Shown: positions 23,500-32,546 of the stretch, piece after piece
How the letters are laid out: each line of letters opens with the position of its first letter
Position numbering within the stretch: position 1 is the stretch's first letter
Assembly: GCA_964583095.1 (NCBI GenBank)
Contig: CAZOVB010000020.1
Span: 10,109 to 74,108, forward strand
Source: CAZOVB01 sp964583095
GTDB lineage: Bacteria > Planctomycetota > Phycisphaerae > SM23-33
Length of the DNA: 64,000 bases
Direction of reading: 5' to 3'
The notes under the pieces: model-generated
The model's database searches: none
Seen by the model: only the letters and a program-made list of their open reading frames with translations
Told to the model about the DNA's origin: nothing
Program-made: the position numbers and the translations under genes

Positions 23500-24513
23500 G
23501 TGAGCTTTCCGACAAATATCTCCAAGTCGCACATCCTGGCAGGCTTGCTGCTGCTTTCGGCTGCTACTGCGCTTCTGGGACAGGACACTGCCGCTTGGCT
23601 TCGCAACTCGGTGCAGTGGGTCTTTGCTCCCACCGGCGATGCGGGCATGTATCTTACCACCTGGGTCAAGGGGTCGTTGGGAACCGAAGACCAGAGCCGA
23701 CTGACGCCGGCCGAGGTGCAGAAGCTCCGAAAGGAGCGTGACTTCTATCGCAGCCTGGTCCTGGAAAACTATCGGCAGGTGATCGAACTCAACCGTCTGC
23801 GGGAACAGCAGAGGCCTCCGATCTTCGGCGAGACCTTCCGGGCCGGCACCCCATGCAGACTGATCGAGGGCCGCGTGATCGCTCGCGACTCGCTGCCTTA
23901 CGGGCGCAACCGCGCCATCAATGTCGGCCAGTCCCAGGGAGCAGAGGTGGGCAGCTTCGCCACGACGCGACTGGTCGCCTTGCCTACGAGCAAAGCCCTT
24001 CCGACCGATCCGCCTCCCCCGGCCATCCTTCGCAAGCACGTTGAACTCCAGAAGCAGGTGCTGGTGGGACGCGTTGTGGAAGCCTGGGCATTCGGCGCCC
24101 GAATACAACTGGTCACAGACCGCGGTTTTACGCTTCCTGCCAACGTCGAGCGTCTGCTTTATCCCGACCGGGACCGAACCTACACGGATCTGGAAAGCGG
24201 CCAGAGGCGCAAATTGACACTCAGCCACAACCCCCCGGTACCTATTCTTCTCGAAGGCGACGGAGCCCAAGGCCTGGTCGCAACAAAGATCCCGGACAAT
24301 TACAACATCGAGCCCGGCGACGAGATCGTAACCCAGGACGACCAATACTTCTTGCCGGCACGGGTTCGAATTGCCCGAATAACCGAGGTGGTCAAGCAAC
24401 CCCGGCAACCCGGATATGTGACCCTCAAGGCCAAGCCGCTGGCAGATCTGCCCGCGATGCGCGACGTCTTTGTCGTCTATCCGGAATACCGCCGAGCCCA
24501 GCCGGGCCCGTGA
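23500..24513 (+). CDS. mreC: Rod shape-determining protein MreC (divergent)
   Basis: About 337 aa from a GTG at 23500; TACACT lies six bases upstream as a possible -10, and earlier in-frame codons give an unlikely N-terminus. One membrane span (HILAGLLLLSAATALL) is followed by a short coiled coil (KLRKERDFYRSLVLENYRQV) and then beta-rich periplasmic domains (GRVIARDSLPYGRNRAINVG, KQVLVGRVVEAWAFGARIQL), the MreC layout. Sequence identity to model MreC looks low, so the name rests mainly on architecture and on the mreD-mrdA-rodA genes that follow. MreC scaffolds the elongasome and activates PBP2. MreB is absent here and encoded 12 kb away. Confidence 0.75.
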   Translation: MSFPTNISKSHILAGLLLLSAATALLGQDTAAWLRNSVQWVFAPTGDAGMYLTTWVKGSLGTEDQSRLTPAEVQKLRKERDFYRSLVLENYRQVIELNRLREQQRPPIFGETFRAGTPCRLIEGRVIARDSLPYGRNRAINVGQSQGAEVGSFATTRLVALPTSKALPTDPPPPAILRKHVELQKQVLVGRVVEAWAFGARIQLVTDRGFTLPANVERLLYPDRDRTYTDLESGQRRKLTLSHNPPVPILLEGDGAQGLVATKIPDNYNIEPGDEIVTQDDQYFLPARVRIARITEVVKQPRQPGYVTLKAKPLADLPAMRDVFVVYPEYRRAQPGP

Positions 24514-24522
24514 TTGCTTTGT

Positions 24523-25089
24523 ATGCGTTGGATTCTTGTCATACTGCTTGCGTACGCTGTCCTGCTCCTCCAGACCACGGTGGTGCAGTGGATCATACTG
24601 GATACCGAAGCGCTGGGCGCGATCGGGGTAGACCTGGCCGCCATTGTGGCGGTCTTTCTGGCCCTGCACGGACGCAGTACCAGCGATGTGATGATCGCAG
24701 GCTGGATTTTCGGCCTGGGAGTGGACCTGACCGTCTCAGGCGGATTCGGAAGCACGACCGTCGTCGGGCCGATGCCCATCGGCTATGCCTTGGCTGCAGC
24801 GGCCATCTTCCAGATCCGCGAACTGTTGTTCCGGGACTGGTTTGTCACCCAGGCGATCCTGACGCTGCTGTTTTGCCTGATGGCCCACGGCGTGTGGATT
24901 TTGTGGCAGTCGCTGGCGACAACCCAGCCCTTTTCCCTGGCCCTGCTGGGGGAACTGGCCCTGCAGGGACTGCTGCTGTCGATCTACACGGCCTTGCTGG
25001 CACCCCTGGGCCACTTCGTGATGCGATTCTTCCGCGGCGCCTTGATTCCTGCCTCAGGAGCCAGAACTTCCAGAAAGGCAGCCGGTTGA
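24523..25089 (+). CDS. mreD: Rod shape-determining protein MreD-like membrane protein
   Basis: About 188 aa; the ATG at 24523 lies nine bases after the mreC stop. Five to six hydrophobic spans fill the sequence, e.g. ILVILLAYAVLLLQTTVV and LLLSIYTALLAPLGHFVM. There is a Gly-rich span with GWIFGLGVDLTVSGGFG, a pattern common in MreD. Size and position between mreC and mrdA support the call. MreD is a small inner-membrane partner of MreC in lateral wall synthesis. Confidence 0.72.
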   Translation: MRWILVILLAYAVLLLQTTVVQWIILDTEALGAIGVDLAAIVAVFLALHGRSTSDVMIAGWIFGLGVDLTVSGGFGSTTVVGPMPIGYALAAAAIFQIRELLFRDWFVTQAILTLLFCLMAHGVWILWQSLATTQPFSLALLGELALQGLLLSIYTALLAPLGHFVMRFFRGALIPASGARTSRKAAG

Positions 25090-25120
25090 AACCTTCAACA
25101 GGCCTTACCGGATAAATGCC

Positions 25121-27085
25121 ATGTACAAGATGCGGATAACCATCTTCCTCGGAGTCGTCGCAATCGTATTGTCGGCCCTTCTGATCCGACTGGGGCAGAT
25201 CCAGTTGGTCATGGGAGACTTCTTCCTCTCCCGTGCCCAGGAAGCTCTCAAGACTACAGAGGTTCTGCCGGCCGAGCGGGGAAAGATCCTCGACCGCAAC
25301 GGGCGGATCCTCGCCGTCGACAAGCAGTGCTTCGATTTCTGCCTGGACTACCGCTTCCTCACACAAGACAAGGCCTGGATCCGAGGTCAAGTCCGCCGCC
25401 TGGCCAAGGAACACGATGTCAGCTCGTCCGAAGCCCGCAAGTATTACGACGTTCTGAGTGAAACGACCTGGGACATGGCCCAGGCCCTTGCCAGACGCGA
25501 GGGACTGGACCTGGGAGAAGTGATCCAGGGCATCCGCAGACGTGTGCAGCGCTATCGCCGGATCGTGGGCGGACCGGTACGCGAGGAGTACCAGGCCCAT
25601 CCGATCGTGCCCGGCCTGGAGTATTCCACAGCCGTTGCGGTCGGGCACCGATGGAACGAGATGATCGGAGCGGAACTTCGCCCCGGACACAAGCGGTGGT
25701 ATCCCAACTCGATGCGCCTGCCCGACGGGAGCCTGGCTTCACCGGCCTGTCATATCATCGGGATTATGGGGTTGATCAACCCCGATGAGATGGAACGCTA
25801 CAACCTCGCCGAGTCCGAGGCGGATCCGCTGACCCGCCGGAGGTTGAATTACCGCGGCTGGGACCGCATCGGGAAAACCGGCATCGAAGCGATGGCCGAG
25901 AAAGTCCTCCGCGGCAAGCGGGGCTACCGGAAGCTCAAGCGAGGCAATGAAGAAGCGCTCAAGGACGTCCCGGCCCAGCCGGGACAGGATATCCAGCTGA
26001 CTCTGGATATCGAGCTGCAAAAAGCCCTGACGCTCCGTATGGCCCAGAGCAATCAGACAGGCGCCATTGTGGTCCTGGACATCCCGACCCGTGAGACCCT
26101 CGCCCTGGTCTCCTATCCCGTGTATGACCTGAATGGCTATGAGAGAAACTTCTCCGAGTTGGTCCGGGATGAGGTGTACCTGCCTCTGCTCAACCGCGCA
26201 GTGGGCAGGACGTACGCCCCAGGCTCCACCGTCAAGCCGATCGTAGGCTTGGCTGCCCTGTCGGAAAACGTGATCGATCGCTACACCACCCATCACTGCC
26301 GGGGCTATCTCCACAGGCCCGGACGGTTCCGCTGCACGGGGCGGCACGGGGATATCGAGCTGGTCGAGGCCATCAAACGAAGCTGCAATATCTACTTCTA
26401 CCAGGTTGGGGAAGACATGGGCGTACCCCGAATTCTCCACCGGTATGAACTTATGGGCCTTCGCGGGAAGACCGGTACGGGACTGCCGGAAGAACGACCC
26501 GCTCAGATGCCGACCCCCCAACTCGTACAAAGGTTGCAGGGACGCGGCTACACCCCTGCCGATGCCAGATTCCTCGCTATCGGGCAGGGCATGATCGGGG
26601 TTACCCCCCTGCACATATGCAATGCCATCGCCACCCTGGCCGCCGGCGGTCGACACCTGAGCCCACGGCTCCTTCGCAATGGGGGCCCGGACCAGCGCCG
26701 TCTGGACCAACCCATTCTCCAAGAAGACGCCAACCTCATCCGTCTGGGCATGTGGAAGGTGATAAACGAATCCGGAGGAACCGCTTACCGCCATTTCAAG
26801 AATCGTTTCCGCGAGGACCTGGGCTTCGAGGTCTGCGGCAAAACCGGCACGGCCGAAGCTCCGCCTCACCGCGTCGACTCCAACGAAAACGATCGAATTG
26901 ACGGCGACGACCGGATTGTCAGAAGCGGCAACATGGCCTGGTTTGTCGGTTTCGCCCCCTATGACAACCCCCGCGTAGCTGTCGCAGTACTGGTGGAACA
27001 TACGCCGGGACATGGCGGATCGACCTGCGGCCCCATTGCTGCCGATGTCATGCTGGAACTCAAACACCGAGGATATCTGCCCTGA
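25121..27085 (+). CDS. mrdA: Penicillin-binding protein 2 (elongasome transpeptidase)
   Basis: 654 aa class B PBP. One N-terminal span (ITIFLGVVAIVLSALLI) is followed by the pedestal domain with the conserved ERGKILDRNGRILA. The transpeptidase domain has all three motifs: Ser369-T-V-K, Ser421-C-N and Lys574-T-G. The family crosslinks peptidoglycan during cell elongation together with RodA. It sits 31 bases after mreD and four bases before rodA. Its intact motifs argue that this lineage makes conventional peptidoglycan. Confidence 0.93.
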   Translation: MYKMRITIFLGVVAIVLSALLIRLGQIQLVMGDFFLSRAQEALKTTEVLPAERGKILDRNGRILAVDKQCFDFCLDYRFLTQDKAWIRGQVRRLAKEHDVSSSEARKYYDVLSETTWDMAQALARREGLDLGEVIQGIRRRVQRYRRIVGGPVREEYQAHPIVPGLEYSTAVAVGHRWNEMIGAELRPGHKRWYPNSMRLPDGSLASPACHIIGIMGLINPDEMERYNLAESEADPLTRRRLNYRGWDRIGKTGIEAMAEKVLRGKRGYRKLKRGNEEALKDVPAQPGQDIQLTLDIELQKALTLRMAQSNQTGAIVVLDIPTRETLALVSYPVYDLNGYERNFSELVRDEVYLPLLNRAVGRTYAPGSTVKPIVGLAALSENVIDRYTTHHCRGYLHRPGRFRCTGRHGDIELVEAIKRSCNIYFYQVGEDMGVPRILHRYELMGLRGKTGTGLPEERPAQMPTPQLVQRLQGRGYTPADARFLAIGQGMIGVTPLHICNAIATLAAGGRHLSPRLLRNGGPDQRRLDQPILQEDANLIRLGMWKVINESGGTAYRHFKNRFREDLGFEVCGKTGTAEAPPHRVDSNENDRIDGDDRIVRSGNMAWFVGFAPYDNPRVAVAVLVEHTPGHGGSTCGPIAADVMLELKHRGYLP

Positions 27086-27089
27086 GACC

Positions 27090-28460
27090 ATGAGCGCGAC
27101 CCTGCGCCAATTCGCGAAGCACACCAGTTGGCCGATCATCGCGGCCATGCTCTGCCTCATGCTCGTGGGCATTCAGGCCATCGGTGTCTCGGAACGGGCC
27201 GATGGGGGCCCGGGGTCCCTGGCCATCAAGCAGATGATCTTCGCTGCGGTGGGCCTGGGCACCTTCGTCCTGGTAACCTTGATCCCCTACAAGCGTTTCG
27301 GGCAGGGAGCCTATCCGATGTTTGCCGGGACCCTGGCCCTGCTGGTACTGGTGCTCTTTCTCAAGCCCATACGGGGCTCCCACCGGTGGATCGACCTGGG
27401 GGTCGTACAGGTGCAACCTTCGGAGCTTGCCAAGCTCAGCTACATCATCCTGCTGGCCTGGTACCTGCGGTTCGGAGATCATTATCGCAGGCTGCGGGGG
27501 TTGATCATCCCGTTTCTGCTGACGCTTGTACCGCTGGGCCTGATCCTCAAGGAGCCGGACCTGGGCACCAGCCTGCTGTTCCTGCCAACCTTGTACGTGA
27601 TGCTCTTCGTAGCCGGAGCAAAGTACCGACACCTGTTGGGGATCGTAGCTATCGGAACCTTCCTGGTCCTGTTCCCCCTGCCCCAGAAGATCTCCCCCAA
27701 CTGGGACGCCTCCGAACTGCGCGAGAGACGAAGCATCAGCTATGGTCATATCGAGTGGGGTGGCCAGGAACGACTGCTCGTTGCCGCTCCCCTGCTCAAG
27801 ATGGAAAACCACCAGCTCAGCCGCATTGTCGGCTGGCTCCGCCAGGACGACCCCCGCGTGGCCATGGGCAAGGGGTATCACCTGCGACAGAGCAAGACCG
27901 TTCTGGGCAGCGGGCGGTGGACCGGCAACACCGACTGGGAAGATGCGCACCTGTATTTCTCGATGCTCCCCGACGACCACACCGACTTCATCTTCAGTGT
28001 TATCGGGGGCCGATGGGGGTTCATCGGTTGCCTGGGCGTTCTTGGACTCTACGCAGTGATCTTCATTTTCGGCATCGAGATCTCGGCCGCAACGCACGAC
28101 CCCTTCGGCCGGCTTCTGGCAGTGGGTGTGCTGGCGCTGCTGTTTTCCCAGCTTTGCATCAACGTGGGGATGACAATGGGCCTGATGCCGATTACCGGTA
28201 TGACGCTCCCGCTGGTCAGCTATGGAGGCTCATCGCTGGTAATCAACTGCGCTGCTTTGGGGTTGCTGGTCAATGTGGGCCAGCGGAGGCCCATCCTTCT
28301 GGGCCCCAAGCCTTTCGAACACGGACAGAAACGTGAGAAGGCCCTGGCAGCCACCATTGCCTCTCCCCAGGAAGGAAGCACCGGTCGAAAGGACAGAAAA
28401 CGGAACAAACCCGGTCAGACGGCTGCTTCGGAAAGCAGAGCGCTGCAGAACCAGCCATGA
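27090..28460 (+). CDS. rodA: Peptidoglycan polymerase RodA (SEDS family)
   Basis: 456 aa from the ATG at 27090, four bases after mrdA. Roughly ten membrane spans are visible. SEDS landmarks include RGSHRWIDLGVVQVQPSELAK split by the first large loop, LKEPDLGTSLLFLP, and near the end GMTLPLVSYGGSSLVINC. The large periplasmic loop between spans 7 and 8 contains the conserved HTDFIFSVIGGRWGF. RodA polymerises glycan strands and works with PBP2. The C-terminal 60 residues are a basic, low-complexity cytoplasmic tail (GRKDRKRNKPGQ) not usual in model RodA. Confidence 0.93.
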   Translation: MSATLRQFAKHTSWPIIAAMLCLMLVGIQAIGVSERADGGPGSLAIKQMIFAAVGLGTFVLVTLIPYKRFGQGAYPMFAGTLALLVLVLFLKPIRGSHRWIDLGVVQVQPSELAKLSYIILLAWYLRFGDHYRRLRGLIIPFLLTLVPLGLILKEPDLGTSLLFLPTLYVMLFVAGAKYRHLLGIVAIGTFLVLFPLPQKISPNWDASELRERRSISYGHIEWGGQERLLVAAPLLKMENHQLSRIVGWLRQDDPRVAMGKGYHLRQSKTVLGSGRWTGNTDWEDAHLYFSMLPDDHTDFIFSVIGGRWGFIGCLGVLGLYAVIFIFGIEISAATHDPFGRLLAVGVLALLFSQLCINVGMTMGLMPITGMTLPLVSYGGSSLVINCAALGLLVNVGQRRPILLGPKPFEHGQKREKALAATIASPQEGSTGRKDRKRNKPGQTAASESRALQNQP

Positions 28461-28480
28461 AGCCCTCCGGGTAAAGGAGA

Positions 28481-29473
28481 ATGGATTTGCTCCAAGGACT
28501 GACCGCTGTGCAAAAGGCGGTGACCATTGGCACGTTGCTCATCGGCCTGATCCTTCCTGTCGCAGCCTTGATTGTCGCTGCAATCTGGATCCGGGGCCGA
28601 TTTCGATCGACAAGACCCAGCCCTTCCAGAAAAAGGACAATCCTCGGCGCTGCGATCCTCGGTTTGGCGCTGATCGAGTTGCTCTGCCTCCTCTACGCCT
28701 GGCAGATCGAACCGTACTGGCTAGAGGTGACGGATATCCCAGTTGAACTGCCCCAGATGACGGCAGATTCCGTTCCGATCCGCATTGTGCATTTGACCGA
28801 TCTTCACTGCGACGCAAAAGCCCGGCTCGAGCCGGAACTGCCCGACCTCGTGCGCCCGTTGCACCCGGACCTGATCGTATTTACCGGCGATGGCATCAAT
28901 CAGCGGGAAGGATTGGAAAACTTCCGCACGTTGATGAGGGATCTGACTGCCATTGCCCCGGTCTATGCCGTAAGCGGCAACTGGGACTACTATTTCGGCC
29001 TTTCGCCCGATGATCTGTATCGGGGAACGGAGGTCCACCTCCTGCAAAACTCGGCAGAGAAGGTTGAAATCCACTCCTTCCCCCTTTGGCTGGTAGGTGT
29101 CGATGAGGCCGGCCCTGTGGAAATGGCTGCCTTGCTCGGGCGTGTTCCCCCGGGCCAGGCGTCTTTGGTCCTCTCTCACCGTCCAGACACAGCCCCGGAT
29201 GCGGCAGAATTCGGAGCTGATGCCTACTTGTGCGGACATACCCATGGAGGCCAGGTGGCGCTGCCGGAATACGGCGCATTGGTGACATTATCGAAATACG
29301 GCAAGAGATTCGAACGGGGGCGCGTGGAACTGAAAAACACCACGGTCTACATCAACCGGGGCATTGGGATGGAAGGCGGAATCTTCCCCCGTTTGCGATT
29401 CTGTTCCAGGCCGGAGATCGCCCTGATTCGATTGGTCCCGCAAGCCGACAGAGAGGCCGGGGCCAAGCCATGA
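28481..29473 (+). CDS. Membrane-anchored metallophosphoesterase
   Basis: 330 aa. Two hydrophobic spans at the N-terminus (VTIGTLLIGLILPVAALIVA and AAILGLALIELLCLLYA) precede a calcineurin-like phosphoesterase domain with the ordered motifs HLTDLHCD, FTGDGIN, SGNWDYYF, LSHRPD and CGHTHGGQ. This matches the YaeI/YkuE-type family that includes UDP-diacylglucosamine and lipid phosphate hydrolases; the exact substrate is unknown. The ATG follows AAAGGAG. It is 20 bases downstream of rodA, so it may belong to the rod operon and act on an envelope lipid phosphate such as a lipid carrier (inference). Confidence 0.85.
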   Translation: MDLLQGLTAVQKAVTIGTLLIGLILPVAALIVAAIWIRGRFRSTRPSPSRKRTILGAAILGLALIELLCLLYAWQIEPYWLEVTDIPVELPQMTADSVPIRIVHLTDLHCDAKARLEPELPDLVRPLHPDLIVFTGDGINQREGLENFRTLMRDLTAIAPVYAVSGNWDYYFGLSPDDLYRGTEVHLLQNSAEKVEIHSFPLWLVGVDEAGPVEMAALLGRVPPGQASLVLSHRPDTAPDAAEFGADAYLCGHTHGGQVALPEYGALVTLSKYGKRFERGRVELKNTTVYINRGIGMEGGIFPRLRFCSRPEIALIRLVPQADREAGAKP

Positions 29474-29475
29474 GG

Positions 29476-29895
29476 TCAGGACCAGAGTACGTGGAAATAG
29501 ATGCCCCACAGGACCATCAAGGCCGTGTAAATTCCCGTCATTATGAGGCATGCCATTTCTGCCGACCGGTGGACACGAAGAAGAAACAGCAGCGCCGTCG
29601 AGAGTGTCACCAGAGAGATCTTGAAGAGCACCAGACTGGCCGGATCGTTGACAAAATGCCGTGCGATCGGGTTGACCTCGTAGAAATTCCCCATGTTGAT
29701 CGCAACCAGGGTCAGGTGGAGATCCATGATATTCATGGCCCAGAGCGCAACAATCATGGCCAGGACCCTGAGGCCGCGAAAGCGAATCGGATCCCTGCGG
29801 TGGTAGTCGTACCAGTCAAGCAGTCGAGTGAGGACAGACTGCGTCTTGCACTCGACAGGAGAATGTGTTCCCATCGGCGCCATCGTCTCCTGCAT
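29476..29895 (-). CDS. Small membrane protein, DUF5658-like
   Basis: About 139 aa; the start is uncertain. The ATG at 29895 avoids overlap with the divergent gene at 29932. A closer ATG at 29883 has a nearby GGAG but poor spacing. After a polar N-terminus there are three to four membrane spans: VLAMIVALWAMNIMDLHLTL, LVLFKISLVTLSTALLFLL and TGIYTALMVLWGIYF. The D-x2-LTLVAINMG...EVNPIA motif matches the DUF5658 family, whose function is unknown. It is convergent with the metallophosphoesterase gene, with stops two bases apart. Confidence 0.6.
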   Translation of the reverse strand: MQETMAPMGTHSPVECKTQSVLTRLLDWYDYHRRDPIRFRGLRVLAMIVALWAMNIMDLHLTLVAINMGNFYEVNPIARHFVNDPASLVLFKISLVTLSTALLFLLRVHRSAEMACLIMTGIYTALMVLWGIYFHVLWS

Positions 29896-29931
29896 CGACT
29901 GAACTTTCAGGCTACTTGACCAATCTCGCCC

Positions 29932-30822
29932 ATGAAGCAGAATAATTTGCCGCTGCCCTCCAGCCGAGATCCGGGACCGGGCGTTCATCGGGAAGACCTC
30001 ACCTGGACGTTTTCGGACGGATACCGGACACAAGTTGTTGTTCTGTCAAACGTTGAAGCCCCTGCCCCCCGGGGGGCGGTCGTGATGCTCCATGGCATCC
30101 AGTCCCATCCAGGGTGGTTCTTCGGATCGGCCGGGCATCTGGCGCGGGAAGGATGGCGCGTCTACATGCCCGTTCGCAGAGGCAGCGGAAACTGCTCACG
30201 TCGACGCGGCGACGCCCCCGGCCCGGGCAGGCTGCTGGCGGATATGGACGAAACCCTCGACAAGATCAGCGCCCACAGCCCGAATCAGCCTCTTTGCGGA
30301 GTCGGAATCAGTTGGGGGGGCAAGTTCCTGGCCGCCTGGGCCCTGGATGAATCCCGGGCCTTACGGCTTTCGAAGATGACGCTGGTCTCTCCCGGCCTCT
30401 GTCCCCGGGTCGACGTTACGGTGCCTGTAAAGCTCGCCGTCGCTGCCTGCCTGCTGTTGGGCGGACGAAAGCGATTCGGCATCCCTCTGAATGATCCGGC
30501 CCTGTTCACCGAGGAGGAATCCTTCCAACGCTTCATCCGGAACGACCCGCTGCGTCTGCGTCGGGCCTCAGGGAGGTTCCTCTTGGCCAGTCGAATGCTG
30601 GACAGGAAGATCGCTTCGGCCCGGCCGGGGCGGTTGCAGGTGCCTCTTGGTCTGATTCTCTCCAGCAGCGACCGGATCATCGATCCTGCCGCGACCCGTC
30701 AATGCCTGGAGCGACTGGCAGCAGGAAAAGTCGCTCTCTGGGAAAGCAACTGGCCTCACACGCCGGAATTCGTGGAAGATCCGACGGATTTCTACGACAG
30801 CCTCAGCCAGAGCCTGACCTGA
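29932..30822 (+). CDS. Alpha/beta hydrolase
   Basis: 296 aa. The alpha/beta-hydrolase fold is indicated by AVVMLHGIQSHPGWF (oxyanion region), the nucleophile elbow G-I-S-W-G with the Ser at about residue 125, SSSDRIIDP near the acidic residue, and WPHTPEF holding the catalytic His. The fold resembles lysophospholipase/carboxylesterase types; the substrate is unknown. There is no signal peptide or membrane span, so it is probably cytoplasmic. No clear ribosome site precedes the ATG. The stop lies seven bases from the convergent glycosyltransferase gene. Confidence 0.75.
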   Translation: MKQNNLPLPSSRDPGPGVHREDLTWTFSDGYRTQVVVLSNVEAPAPRGAVVMLHGIQSHPGWFFGSAGHLAREGWRVYMPVRRGSGNCSRRRGDAPGPGRLLADMDETLDKISAHSPNQPLCGVGISWGGKFLAAWALDESRALRLSKMTLVSPGLCPRVDVTVPVKLAVAACLLLGGRKRFGIPLNDPALFTEEESFQRFIRNDPLRLRRASGRFLLASRMLDRKIASARPGRLQVPLGLILSSSDRIIDPAATRQCLERLAAGKVALWESNWPHTPEFVEDPTDFYDSLSQSLT

Positions 30823-30829
30823 AGGAACA

Positions 30830-32017
30830 TCATTCTTTTCGAGCAGCCGATGCGGCGTAGTGTTCGCCTCTCCACTGCACCTTGGCCCCGGGGAGCATTT
30901 TGATCCCGGCCATCAACAGGATCCCCAGGACAACCAGGCATCCGAGAGGATACGTAACAGCCAGCAACGGATTGGCTTCAAGCATCCGGTAGAAGCGGGC
31001 AATGACGCTGATCTGCATGGCAGCGGCGCCCCATGCCACCCCCGCAAGCAAGCCCCATCCACCTCCGGCGGCAGCAGCGGCCCAGGTGCCCACGATCGCG
31101 AGGATCCAGGGAGAGAGGCTCACCAGCAACAGGACAAGGATGGAAACCAGCAGACGGATCGGTTTGGAAAAGGCCCCCAGGAAGATCCGCGTCCAACCTT
31201 TGAGAATCTGACCGAATGTCCGGTACATCCGGACGCTGTAGAGGTCCTTGTTGCGGACGACCACGAGGCGCATATTCGACGATTTGATCCTGCGGGCAAA
31301 CTGGAGGTCTTCGTTGGGACTCGACGCTATCGCCTCGTGACCCCCGATGCGGCGATAAGCCTCCAAGGGCATGAGCATACAGGCGCCGTTGGCGTAGGCA
31401 TTGGGCTTGCGGGGATCATTGACCTTATCGGGGTGAAACCAGATCATCATCACCCCACCGCAAACCGGCTGCACGACGTGCTCCCAGAAAGAATCGGTGG
31501 CCAGGATCGGCAGGACGCTGAGCAGATCCGCCTTGTTGTCGGTCGCGTAGCGAAGGGCCACCGAGACCGCCCGCCGACAGGAAAAATCGCAGTCCGCATC
31601 GGTCAGGAGAATCCAATCGCTCCGGACATCCTCCAGGCCGCGATGCATTGCATGGTTCTTTCCCATCCACCCCTCGGGCAGCGAACGGACCTTTCGGACG
31701 TCCAGTCGGGCATCCTGCCCGGCGATGTTCTCGGCGATTTCGGCTGTGGCGTCGCTGCTGCGATCATCCACGACCGTAACCTTCAGTTTCGGATAGTCCT
31801 GGGCCAGAAGGCTTCGCAGGCATCGCTCGATGTTTTCTTCTTCATTACGGGCAGCGACCACAACCTGTACGCTTGGCCCCTGGTCTGCGACACCCTGGCT
31901 TTCGGGACTGAGCAGGTGACCGTGACGCAGTTCCCGAGCGATCATGATGTGCCTGGAGAACCAGATCAGGAGGGTCAGGCCGGCAAAGACACTCAGAATA
32001 ACGGGGAGAATCGGCAT
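30830..32017 (-). CDS. Membrane glycosyltransferase, family 2
   Basis: 395 aa from the ATG at 32017, where a membrane span begins at once (MPILPVILSVFAGLTLLIWF); longer starts run through the upstream gene. The GT2 domain has VVVAARNEEENIERCL, VDDRSSD, WMGKNHA, TDADCDF (metal-binding DxD) and EDLQFARRIK (catalytic base region). Three or more membrane spans follow (LLVSILVLLLVSLSPWI and others). This layout matches HpnB-like and CruC-like glycosyltransferases that act on isoprenoid or lipid acceptors. The acceptor here cannot be identified. It is downstream of larC and the 155-aa coiled-coil gene on the same strand. Confidence 0.82.
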   Translation of the reverse strand: MPILPVILSVFAGLTLLIWFSRHIMIARELRHGHLLSPESQGVADQGPSVQVVVAARNEEENIERCLRSLLAQDYPKLKVTVVDDRSSDATAEIAENIAGQDARLDVRKVRSLPEGWMGKNHAMHRGLEDVRSDWILLTDADCDFSCRRAVSVALRYATDNKADLLSVLPILATDSFWEHVVQPVCGGVMMIWFHPDKVNDPRKPNAYANGACMLMPLEAYRRIGGHEAIASSPNEDLQFARRIKSSNMRLVVVRNKDLYSVRMYRTFGQILKGWTRIFLGAFSKPIRLLVSILVLLLVSLSPWILAIVGTWAAAAAGGGWGLLAGVAWGAAAMQISVIARFYRMLEANPLLAVTYPLGCLVVLGILLMAGIKMLPGAKVQWRGEHYAASAARKE

Positions 32018-32078
32018 GTTGGCTTGTCGGCTCGCTTTCGGATTGGGTTCCAGGTCGGGTGCTCTGTACCTCGGGAGA

Positions 32079-32546
32079 TCAGGTATTGGCTCGCTGGGCC
32101 TTTTCCAGTTGCAGAACCAGTTGGACCTCTCCCACGTCCATCTCCATCCGTCCGGCAATTTCGATCGGATCGAGCCCCTGGCCCCACAGGCGCGGGACCT
32201 CCCCAGAGGCCGGGCCGTGGGGTCTTTCCTGGTCTTCAGCGTCGCGTGCAGTTCGGGAGGACAGATATTCCAGCCGGTCAATTCTTCCCTGGGCCTGGCT
32301 GAGCAGGTCGGTCAGATGCTCGATCCTTCCGTTAAGACGCGCATCGATCCGGTCGGCAAGCTGCTGCAATTCCTCCAGCAAGCTGCGGACGTCCCGGCTC
32401 ATTTTCTCCACCCTTTCGAGGCGTCCTCGCTGGATGGGCCGAATCGCATCCGCTCTGCGACGAATCAGGAAGTACACTCCAAGGAGCAACACCCCGGAGG
32501 CGACCAGCGCTCCTGCGCCCATCGCAGCCCAAAGCCAGACAGTCAT
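32079..32546 (-). CDS. Membrane-anchored coiled-coil protein with C-terminal HTH-like segment
   Basis: 155 aa. One membrane span (WLWAAMGAGALVASGVLLLGV) is followed by a basic patch, a coiled coil from about residue 45 to 95 (LLEELQQLADRIDARLNGRI), and a C-terminal helix-turn-helix-like segment (LWGQGLDPIEIAGRMEMDVG). This resembles DUF2802/DUF6115-type proteins, whose role is unknown. The start overlaps the end of larC by four bases, implying coupled translation. No enzymatic motif is present. Confidence 0.65.
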   Translation of the reverse strand: MTVWLWAAMGAGALVASGVLLLGVYFLIRRRADAIRPIQRGRLERVEKMSRDVRSLLEELQQLADRIDARLNGRIEHLTDLLSQAQGRIDRLEYLSSRTARDAEDQERPHGPASGEVPRLWGQGLDPIEIAGRMEMDVGEVQLVLQLEKAQRANT